DNA from: Streptococcus ferus DSM 20646
GTDB lineage: Bacteria > Bacillota > Bacilli > Lactobacillales > Streptococcaceae
Direction of reading: 5' to 3'
Length of the DNA stretch: 64,000 nt
Assembly: GCF_000372425.1 (NCBI RefSeq)
Contig: NZ_AQVD01000003.1
Span: 1-64,000 of the forward strand
Part shown: one piece after another, positions 57,101 through 64,000 of the stretch
Numbering within the stretch: position 1 is the first letter of the stretch
How the letters are laid out: every line of letters starts with the position of its first letter
Notes under the pieces: model-generated
The model's input: the letters and a program-made list of their open reading frames with translations, nothing else
What the model was told of the DNA's origin: nothing
Databases searched by the model: none
Made by a program: the position numbers and the translations under genes

Positions 57101-59626
57101 ATGTTAGACGAAATAAAAGCCTTGCTTAAAAAGCCGATACTCTGGATTACCATGATTGGTATTGCCTTAGTACCGGCTTTATACAATGTGATTTTTTTAG
57201 GGTCTATGTGGGATCCTTATGGCAATGTTTCCAAACTGCCTGTTGCCGTCGTCAATCAGGATCGGGCCAGCAGCTACCAAGGAAACACGCTGGCTATCGG
57301 TCAAAATATGGTTGACAGTATGTCTAAAAATAAAGAGCTGGATTATCATTTTGTCAGTCAGAAAAAGGCAGAAAAGGGATTGAAATCAGGGGATTATTAT
57401 ATGATGATCCTGCTGCCTGATAATTTATCTGCCAAGGCCAGCTCCATTTTAAGTCAGAATCCCGAAAGATTGGAAATTACCTATCAGACTTCCAAGGGGC
57501 ATAGTTTTGTAGCGTCTAAAATGGGAGAATCAGCCATGAAGTCGCTGCAGGCTTCTGTGAGCAAGAATATTTCAGAAACTTATACGGATGCTATTTTCAA
57601 GAGCATGACAGACTTAAAGAAAGGTTTGGGAAGCGCTGCTTCTGCGGGAACGACCCTTAGCAACGGTTCGCTAACGTTAGCGGCAGGAGGGCAACAATTA
57701 ACGACTGGTTTAGGTGCCCTATCTAGTGGAGCGAGCACACTGACCCAAGGGGCAGGAACTTATACTGCAGGTGTAAGTACCTATACATCTGGAGTGAGTC
57801 AGCTGTCTGCTGGTTTGAACCAATTTTCACCAGGTCTTACCACCTATACAGGAGGCGTGTCGCAAGCGGCAGCAGGGACCAATCAGTTAAATCAGAACTC
57901 ACAAAGTTTGGTTAATGGAGCCAGTCTCTTAAGTCAAGGATCTGGTCAAGTCTCCCAGTTGGCGACAGGAACAGCCCAATTGGAGAAGGGATTAACCGCT
58001 TTGGCGACAGCAAGCAGTCTAACCCCTGAACAGACAGAGCAAATCAACCTCCTCATACAGAACCTGCCTGCTCTGAATACGGCTATTCAGACCTATAACA
58101 GCAGTCTGGCCGCTTCAAGTACAGATGTCTCTTCTTATTTGACGGCTATAACGACAGCTGCACAAACCATTATCAATGCGGGAACACCGACAGATGGGGG
58201 GAGCACGACCACAACGACAAATACAGGTGTTTCCCCACAAGAAACAGCTCTGACGGCTGTTCAAGGGACAGCTGCTTATCAGTCCTTATCGGCAGAGGAG
58301 CAAGCTGAAATCACGAATGCTTTGGCGGCAGTCCCAACGGAAACCTCAACAACCGTAACCACTACGAACACTTCAGCAGTCAGTGCGGATGTTCTTACTC
58401 AGGCACAGGCAGTTCTTGATAATGTGGCTAGTCTTCAGACCAGCATTAGTCCCCTGCAGACAACCGCCCAGTCTAATGCTTCGGTGGTTAATCAGCTGGC
58501 CCAGTCTTCGGCTGTTTTACTGCCGGCTGCGGCCAGCAGTTTAGCGCAACTATCAGGAGGGCTTAATCAAGCAAGTACAGCCTTATCGACAACAGTTCTT
58601 CCAGCTGCTTCCCAGTTGTCAACGGGATCAAGCAGCTTCAGCCAGGCTTATGCTGGCGGTACGGCTGCATTGCTGACTGGGGTGACTGCTTACACCAATG
58701 GACTCAGCCAGATTAATAGCGGGGTCAATCAGCTGGCTTCTGAAAACAGTCGGCTTCTGACCGCTAGCAGCCAGCTTCAGACAGGAGCATCTACCTTAGA
58801 TAGCCAGTCAGGCCAGTTGGTTACCGGCTCTGAAAAGCTCTCGTCAGGTGCCAGCCAGTTGGCTACGGGTGCAAATCAGTTAGCACAGGGCAGTAATGGT
58901 TTGGTAACTGGTCTGAGTCGTCTCGGTGATGGCAGCCAACAGCTGTCAACGGCACTTTCAGAGGCTGATCAAAGATTATCTGTCGTCTCAACAGATTCTC
59001 GTAATGCGCAAACTCTGTCTAATCCTGTTAAACTGAACCATACCGATAGGGATAATGTTAAAACAAATGGAGTAGGTATGGCGCCTTATATGATGTCTGC
59101 AGCCTTGATGGTTATGGCCATTTCGACGAATACCATTTTCAGAGAGTCCCTATCAGGCAAGAAGGCTAAGACCATGTCTGCTTGGATCCAGCAAAAACTG
59201 GTGGTTAATGGAAGTATCGCGGTCTTAGGGGCTACCATCCTTTACTTTAGCGTTCATCTTCTGGGCTTGCAGGCTAATTTTGAAGGAAAAACGCTTCTTC
59301 TGACACTCCTGACTAGTCTGACCTTTATGACATTGGTGACAGCTCTGGTCACTTGGGATAAGCGATTTGGCGCCTTTGCTGCTTTGATTCTCCTGCTTCT
59401 GCAGCTAGGGTCTAGTGCAGGGACTTATCCTGTCGTCTTGTCAAGCCCCATTTTTCAAAAGCTCCACACGTGGCTACCCATGAGTTATAGTGTGGCAGGA
59501 CTGAGAGAGACGATCTCTCTGTCAGGCAGCATTGGACAGGACAGCCTTGTTTTAACGGCATACCTCCTTCTTTCTATGGTTCTCGGTTTCTTTATCGTGA
59601 AAAAGCAACTTGAGAATCAGGCATAG
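57101..59626 (+). CDS. YhgE/Pip-type membrane protein
   Basis: 841 aa. N-terminal membrane helix (about 15-35), an extracellular region of roughly 600 residues, and about five C-terminal helices of ABC-2 permease type (from about 640). The ectodomain has repeats of the pattern L-x-x-G-a-x-x-L, such as LTTGLGALSSGASTLTQGAG, and a second block near 530-620, with a Ser/Thr/Ala-rich insert between them. Relatives include the Lactococcus phage infection protein. Function here unknown; efflux or surface assembly are guesses. Start MLDEIKAL, 5 nt after AAAAGGAG. Confidence 0.85.
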   Translation: MLDEIKALLKKPILWITMIGIALVPALYNVIFLGSMWDPYGNVSKLPVAVVNQDRASSYQGNTLAIGQNMVDSMSKNKELDYHFVSQKKAEKGLKSGDYYMMILLPDNLSAKASSILSQNPERLEITYQTSKGHSFVASKMGESAMKSLQASVSKNISETYTDAIFKSMTDLKKGLGSAASAGTTLSNGSLTLAAGGQQLTTGLGALSSGASTLTQGAGTYTAGVSTYTSGVSQLSAGLNQFSPGLTTYTGGVSQAAAGTNQLNQNSQSLVNGASLLSQGSGQVSQLATGTAQLEKGLTALATASSLTPEQTEQINLLIQNLPALNTAIQTYNSSLAASSTDVSSYLTAITTAAQTIINAGTPTDGGSTTTTTNTGVSPQETALTAVQGTAAYQSLSAEEQAEITNALAAVPTETSTTVTTTNTSAVSADVLTQAQAVLDNVASLQTSISPLQTTAQSNASVVNQLAQSSAVLLPAAASSLAQLSGGLNQASTALSTTVLPAASQLSTGSSSFSQAYAGGTAALLTGVTAYTNGLSQINSGVNQLASENSRLLTASSQLQTGASTLDSQSGQLVTGSEKLSSGASQLATGANQLAQGSNGLVTGLSRLGDGSQQLSTALSEADQRLSVVSTDSRNAQTLSNPVKLNHTDRDNVKTNGVGMAPYMMSAALMVMAISTNTIFRESLSGKKAKTMSAWIQQKLVVNGSIAVLGATILYFSVHLLGLQANFEGKTLLLTLLTSLTFMTLVTALVTWDKRFGAFAALILLLLQLGSSAGTYPVVLSSPIFQKLHTWLPMSYSVAGLRETISLSGSIGQDSLVLTAYLLLSMVLGFFIVKKQLENQA

Positions 59627-59627
59627 G

Positions 59628-59657
59628 AAAAAGCGATGTTGAAAAACACCGCTTTTT
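59628..59657. terminator. Bidirectional terminator between yhgE and the HAD gene
   Basis: AAAAAGCG-TGTT and AACA-CGCTTTTT form a stem with one mismatched position and A/T tracts on both sides. Confidence 0.85.
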
Positions 59658-60432
59658 AGATGAGTCCCAAGTGCTGAAGACCTTGACGAATACCGTCTTT
59701 TAGGTGGTGCCCCGTCACATAAGATGCCGCAGCCTTGATTTCCGGCACAGCGTTGGCCATGGCAACGGGGAAATCGACGGCCTTGAGAAGAGGCAGGTCA
59801 TTAAGCCCATCTCCAAAGGCATAAGTGGGAAGATCAGTAAGGTCTAGAACCTGCTTCATTTGAGCTACGCCCGTTCCTTTGTCGACCCCCAATTTGGTCA
59901 CATCAATGGAATAAGGACTGTTGCGGAAAAAATGTAGTTCAGGAACTCTCTCGTGGTAAATGGCATCATGGCTTTTATCAGCAGTTCCAACCAGCAGCAT
60001 ATTGATGGCAGTTGTCCGGTAGAAATCGGAATCAACCTGAGGCTGAGAGCCGTCAAAATGAACGAAATGATCGGTGAGTCCTTGGCAGTTACCTGAAAGA
60101 ACAATTTCAGTAGGTGTGTAGTAGGCAATTTCTTCCCCTAAATCACGAGCTGTTTTGATTAATTTTTCAATCGTTTCGGTTGCAATGGTTTCTGAAAAGA
60201 CCTCTTTCCCATCACTATAAATGGCCATGCCATTCATCATCACAACCGAAGAAATCTCGGCTTGTTCTAAGACATCCCCAAGTTCGGCAATAGATCGGCC
60301 GGTTGCGATAATCGGGAGATAGCCATTTTGGCGTAGCTGATCCAAGGCGCGCTTGTTGTCAGCTGAGACTTGAGACTTATCATCCAGTAAGGTACCGTCG
60401 AGGTCAAAAAATACTAATCCTTTATATGTCAT
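59656..60432 (-). CDS. HAD-superfamily Cof-type phosphatase
   Basis: 258 aa. Motif I FFDLDGTLLDD, motif II IIATGR, motif III Lys in the C2 cap follow-up region, motif IV GDGLNDLPLL, and a C2 cap. Dephosphorylates small sugar phosphates or flavin-type cofactors; substrate not predictable. An extended -10 (TGT-TAAAAT, minus) lies just upstream. Head-on to the fork and divergent from hisS. Confidence 0.9.
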   Translation of the reverse strand: MTYKGLVFFDLDGTLLDDKSQVSADNKRALDQLRQNGYLPIIATGRSIAELGDVLEQAEISSVVMMNGMAIYSDGKEVFSETIATETIEKLIKTARDLGEEIAYYTPTEIVLSGNCQGLTDHFVHFDGSQPQVDSDFYRTTAINMLLVGTADKSHDAIYHERVPELHFFRNSPYSIDVTKLGVDKGTGVAQMKQVLDLTDLPTYAFGDGLNDLPLLKAVDFPVAMANAVPEIKAAASYVTGHHLKDGIRQGLQHLGLI

Positions 60433-60586
60433 AACTTCATTTTAACATAAGGATCATTTTTTGTAAGGGGGCTTGCTTGGTCTGTCTTTATCGTGGAGCA
60501 AGAGAGCATCGTTTACACGAGAGATATAGTCGTTAAATGCAGTTATTTGTGGTAAAATAAGGAGGACTAAGGAAAAAGGATTGCTT

Positions 60587-61864
60587 ATGAAATTACAAAA
60601 ACCAAAAGGTACCCAAGATATTCTGCCGCAAGAAAGCCTTAGATGGCAGTATGTGGAACAGTTTGCGCGTGAAACGTTTCAAAAATATCATTACGGTGAA
60701 ATCAGAACGCCGATGTTTGAACATTATGAGGTCATCAGCCGATCGGTTGGGGACAGTACCGATATTGTGACTAAGGAAATGTATGATTTCTACGATAAGG
60801 GGGAACGGCACATTACATTGCGTCCAGAAGGGACAGCTCCTGTTGTTCGTTCTTATGTGGAAAACAAACTCTTTGCCCCAGAAGTCCAAAAGCCTGTCAA
60901 GGTCTTTTATGTTGGCTCTATGTTTCGCTATGAGCGTCCTCAGGCCGGCCGTCTCAGAGAGTTTCATCAGCTTGGAGCGGAATGTTTTGGTTCGTCAAAT
61001 CCTGCGACAGATGTTGAGACCATGGCTATGGCTTACCAGCTGTTCAGGGATTTAGGGATTAAGGATGTGACCCTGCACCTAAACAGTCTGGGAAACAGCG
61101 CCAGCAGAGCCGCTTATCGCCAGGCTTTGATTGACTACCTTACGCCTATGAAGGAAAAGCTATCCAAGGATTCTCAGCGCCGTCTGGAAGAAAACCCTTT
61201 GCGGGTGCTGGATTCTAAGGAAAAAGAGGATAAAGCGGCAGTGGAGAATGCCCCATCAATACTGGATTATCTGGATCAAGAGAGTCAGGAACATTTTGAG
61301 GCCGTTAAGGAGATGCTGGAAACCCTCAAGATTCCTTATGTGATTGATACCAATATGGTGCGCGGTCTTGATTATTACAATCACACGATTTTTGAGTTTA
61401 TAACGAAGATCGATCGGTCAGAGCTGACCATCTGTGCTGGTGGGCGGTATGATGGTCTGGTGGACTATTTTGGTGGTCCTGAAACGCCAGGTTTTGGTTT
61501 TGGTCTTGGTTTAGAGCGCCTTTTGCTGATTCTTGACAAACAGGGCATTGACTTGCCAGTAGATCGAAGCTTAGATGTTTATGTGGCTGTTCTTGGAGAA
61601 GCTGCGAATGCGCCAGCTTTAGAGATTGTTCAAGCGCTCCGCCAGCAAGGCTTTTCAGCAGAGCGAGATTATCTTAACCGTAAACTAAAGGCTCAGTTTA
61701 AGTCAGCGGATGCTTTTCAGGCAAAATTACTACTGACACTGGGAGAGAGTGAAGTGGCGACAGGTCAAGCAAAACTTAAGAATAACCAGACGCGGGAAGA
61801 AATTAGTGTCAGTCTGGAAGATTTGAAGAAGGATTTTCAGGCTATAGCGGCCAACTTATTTTAA
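60587..61864 (+). CDS. hisS: Histidyl-tRNA synthetase
   Basis: 425 aa class II synthetase. Motif 2 in [21 protein letters not shown] (split at the loop), the histidine motifs [12 protein letters not shown] and GGRYDGLV, motif 3 [13 protein letters not shown], and the C-terminal anticodon domain. I use the ATG giving MKLQKPKG, 6 nt after AAAAAGGA. An extended -10 TGG-TAAAAT at 60549-60557 is the likely promoter. I see no T-box. Confidence 0.96.
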   Translation: MKLQKPKGTQDILPQESLRWQYVEQFARETFQKYHYGEIRTPMFEHYEVISRSVGDSTDIVTKEMYDFYDKGERHITLRPEGTAPVVRSYVENKLFAPEVQKPVKVFYVGSMFRYERPQAGRLREFHQLGAECFGSSNPATDVETMAMAYQLFRDLGIKDVTLHLNSLGNSASRAAYRQALIDYLTPMKEKLSKDSQRRLEENPLRVLDSKEKEDKAAVENAPSILDYLDQESQEHFEAVKEMLETLKIPYVIDTNMVRGLDYYNHTIFEFITKIDRSELTICAGGRYDGLVDYFGGPETPGFGFGLGLERLLLILDKQGIDLPVDRSLDVYVAVLGEAANAPALEIVQALRQQGFSAERDYLNRKLKAQFKSADAFQAKLLLTLGESEVATGQAKLKNNQTREEISVSLEDLKKDFQAIAANLF

Positions 61865-61937
61865 TAAAGTCGAAAAATTGTCAGCTTGGTTTGATAGCAG
61901 ATGGTACAAGGAAAATAAAGCAAAGAAAAGGAAAACT

Positions 61938-63686
61938 ATGAAACGTTCAATGTATGCAGGTTCTGTGCGTTTGGAACAGCTGGGTCAAGAACTAACCTTA
62001 AAAGGCTGGGTATCCCGCCGCCGAGATCTCGGAGGTCTGATTTTTATCGATTTAAGGGATCGTGAAGGGGTCATGCAGCTGGTGATTAATCCAGAGCAAG
62101 TTGATCAACAGACGGTAGAGGCTGCTGAAAAAGTACGGAGTGAATATGTCATTGAGGTGACAGGGCTGGTTGCTCAGCGCGATCAAGCCAATGATAAGCT
62201 GCCAACGGGTCAGGTAGAATTACAGGTCAGAAACCTCACTATTTTGAGTACGTCCAAGACGACTCCCTTTGAAATCAAGGATGGTATCGAGGTTAACGAT
62301 GATACACGGCTGCGTTATCGCTACCTAGATCTTCGACGTCCCGAAATGCTCGCCAACTTTAAACTGAGAGCTAAGGTAACACACAGTATTCGAAACTATT
62401 TGGATGCCTTAGATTTTATTGATGTGGAAACGCCTATGCTGACGAAATCAACGCCTGAGGGAGCTCGTGATTACTTGGTACCAAGTCGGGTTAGTCAAGG
62501 GCATTTTTACGCTCTGCCTCAGAGTCCGCAGATTACCAAGCAGCTCTTGATGAATGCTGGTTTTGACCGCTACTATCAAATTGTTAAATGTTTCCGAGAT
62601 GAGGACTTGCGAGGAGATCGGCAGCCTGAGTTTACACAGGTTGATTTAGAGACCTCTTTCTTGGATCAAGAAGACATTCAAGCGATCACAGAAGGCTTGC
62701 TGGCACAAGTAATGAAAGAAACCAAAGGGATAGACTTGTCATTACCCCTTCCTCGAATAACCTATGAAGATGCTATGAATCACTATGGCTCTGATAAGCC
62801 AGATACACGATTTGACATGACTTTACAAGACTTGACAGCGCTTGTAAAGGATACAGACTTCAAAGTTTTTGCTCAGGCACCTGCAGTTAAGGCTGTTGTT
62901 GCCAAGGGTGCTGCCGATCTCTATTCTCGAAAAGATATTGATAAGTTGACAGACTTTGTCAAGCAGTTTGGTGCCAAAGGACTTGCTTGGCTTAAATATA
63001 CGGACAATACGCTGGCAGGGCCGATTGCCAAATTCTTGACAGATATCTCAGATAAGTTGACAGCTTCTTTACAGCTTGGTGAGAAGGATCTAGTGTTCTT
63101 TGTGGCCGACAGCCTTGAAGTAGCTAACAATGCGTTAGGAGCGCTTCGCAGTCGCTTAGGGAAAGAACTCAATCTTATTGATACCTCCCAATTTAATTTC
63201 CTCTGGGTTGTTGACTGGCCCATGTTTGAATGGTCGGAGGAAGAGGGTCGCTATATGAGCGCTCATCACCCCTTTACCTTGCCAACAGCTGACAGTCAGC
63301 AGGAGCTTGAGGGAGATCTCAGTAAAGTTCGGGCAGTTGCTTATGATATTGTCCTTAATGGCTATGAATTGGGCGGAGGAAGTCTTCGTATTAACCAAAA
63401 AGAGCTTCAGGAGCGCATGTTTAAGGCGCTTGGATTTAGCACAGAAGCTGCCAGAGAACAATTTGGTTTTCTTTTAGAGGCGATGGATTATGGTTTTCCG
63501 CCGCATGGAGGCCTAGCTCTTGGCCTTGACCGGCTCGTGATGCTTTTGGCAGGGAAGGAGAATATCCGAGAAGTGATTGCCTTTCCGAAGAATAATAAGG
63601 CCAGCGACCCCATGACAGAGGCACCAAGTCTGGTTGCAAAACAGCAGCTGGAGGAGTTGGCGTTAGAGATTGACACCCATGACTAG
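61938..63686 (+). CDS. aspS: Aspartyl-tRNA synthetase
   Basis: 582 aa bacterial-type enzyme: OB-fold anticodon domain ([20 protein letters not shown] region), class II core with motif 2 [20 protein letters not shown], the GAD insertion domain (about 280-410), and motif 3 [14 protein letters not shown]. Start MKRSMYAGS, with AAAAGGA 7 nt upstream; the 20-codon extension to 61878 is rejected. hisS-aspS is a standard pair. The stop overlaps the next start. Confidence 0.96.
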   Translation: MKRSMYAGSVRLEQLGQELTLKGWVSRRRDLGGLIFIDLRDREGVMQLVINPEQVDQQTVEAAEKVRSEYVIEVTGLVAQRDQANDKLPTGQVELQVRNLTILSTSKTTPFEIKDGIEVNDDTRLRYRYLDLRRPEMLANFKLRAKVTHSIRNYLDALDFIDVETPMLTKSTPEGARDYLVPSRVSQGHFYALPQSPQITKQLLMNAGFDRYYQIVKCFRDEDLRGDRQPEFTQVDLETSFLDQEDIQAITEGLLAQVMKETKGIDLSLPLPRITYEDAMNHYGSDKPDTRFDMTLQDLTALVKDTDFKVFAQAPAVKAVVAKGAADLYSRKDIDKLTDFVKQFGAKGLAWLKYTDNTLAGPIAKFLTDISDKLTASLQLGEKDLVFFVADSLEVANNALGALRSRLGKELNLIDTSQFNFLWVVDWPMFEWSEEEGRYMSAHHPFTLPTADSQQELEGDLSKVRAVAYDIVLNGYELGGGSLRINQKELQERMFKALGFSTEAAREQFGFLLEAMDYGFPPHGGLALGLDRLVMLLAGKENIREVIAFPKNNKASDPMTEAPSLVAKQQLEELALEIDTHD

Positions 63687-64000
63687 AAAGACAACTTTTT
63701 TAAAAACATTCAGGTATTTGCTAACAAAAGAGGCTAAACGATATGGCCTCTTTCATACCCTTAGAAGTATTTCGAGAGAAAAGTATGCCGAACGCATATC
63801 GGCTTCCATTCTTTATGGACTTTTATCTAGTATTGCCATTAACTTTTTCTTTCAGCCAGGACACGTTTATTCTAGCGGAGCAACGGGTCTGGCTCAGGTC
63901 TTGTCTGCGATTAGTTATCGTTTGCTGGGATTCTCGGTTCCTGTTGCGGTGGCTTTTTATCTGATAAACATTCCCCTGATTATTTTAGCCTGGTATAAGA
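63679..64000 (+). CDS. YitT family membrane protein (5' part only)
   Basis: The frame opening [18 protein letters not shown] overlaps aspS by 8 bp (ATGACTAG) and stays open to the window edge. It has the YitT features [20 protein letters not shown] and [20 protein letters not shown], then a second helix ending AWYK. A basic N-terminal extension of about 40 residues precedes the first helix. Ribosome-binding site weak, so coupled translation from aspS is likely. Paralogue of the gene at 24282. Confidence 0.85.
   Translation, partial: MTRKTTFLKTFRYLLTKEAKRYGLFHTLRSISREKYAERISASILYGLLSSIAINFFFQPGHVYSSGATGLAQVLSAISYRLLGFSVPVAVAFYLINIPLIILAWYK

Noticed and set aside
57101-59626. yhgE as a prophage or phage-derived gene because relatives are called phage infection protein
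   Set aside because: That name refers to a host receptor; no phage genes flank it and it pairs with a TetR regulator.
60433-60586. T-box riboswitch upstream of hisS-aspS
   Set aside because: No AGGGTGG-type antiterminator core or terminator before hisS; the leader after the likely -10 is about 25 nt.
61878-61937. Upstream extension of aspS by 20 codons
   Set aside because: The extension is not protein-like for AspRS, lacks a ribosome-binding site, and AAAAGGA fits the ATG at 61938.

Overview
The window is low-GC Firmicutes DNA from a Streptococcus and contains the chromosomal replication origin. Pointers to the genus are the order dnaA-dnaN-DUF951-ychF-pth-mfd-rqcP-divIC-tilS-hpt-ftsH-rrn, htrA-parB beside dnaA without a parA, the rodZ-pgsA-ecfA1A2T block, and a Pst phosphate operon with a streptococcal-type PnpRS regulator. 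Gene order recalls the mutans group (LysM and Apf-like secreted proteins after ecfT, then mnmA-mnmG-gdpP-rplI-dnaB-rpsD), but I cannot name the species.

Layout. Positions 1-16138 are the left replichore, all on the minus strand and reading away from the origin: dnaA, dnaN, a chain of cell-division, tRNA and translation-rescue genes, ftsH, then the 5' end of a 16S rRNA. The origin is bipartite. One DnaA-box cluster lies upstream of dnaA (15221-15336). A second lies between dnaA and dnaN (13688-13807) and ends in a DnaA-trio-like run of five TAG triplets. parB and htrA follow. From 17594 the right replichore reads mostly on the plus strand: rlmH, an AlkD-like glycosylase, a DUF1275 membrane protein, three tRNAs, trpS, guaB, an M16 peptidase pair, rodZ-pgsA, and the ECF vitamin-transport module. 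An intact IS3-family element (36248-37677) sits between ecfT and its terminator. Next come two secreted cell-wall proteins, pnpRS-pstSCAB-phoU, mnmA, mnmG, gdpP-rplI-dnaB, veg, rpsD, a TetR/YhgE pair, hisS-aspS, and a YitT gene cut by the window edge. yfhO, an ABC-F gene, a yitT gene, recF-yaaA, a phosphatase, tetR and a HAD gene run against the fork on the right arm.

How it works together. ParB has two 16-bp parS sites, at 18770 and 33879, that are exact reverse complements of each other. DnaA boxes also overlap the likely dnaA promoter and lie in the htrA/rlmH divergent promoter region. The Pst operon has TTTACA repeats at about 11-bp spacing in place of a normal -35, as expected for a PhoB/PhoP-class activator.

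No unknown defence or mobile system was found; most of the window is core genome. The most notable observations are a PstS whose two halves are in circularly permuted order, the mirrored parS pair (one forming the start of a gene), the DnaA-trio origin, a probable pseudoknot leader on rpsD, a possibly leaderless rlmH, a structured repeat-bearing mnmA leader, and the IS insertion into the ecfT terminator. No gap between genes exceeds 300 bases without a feature described below.
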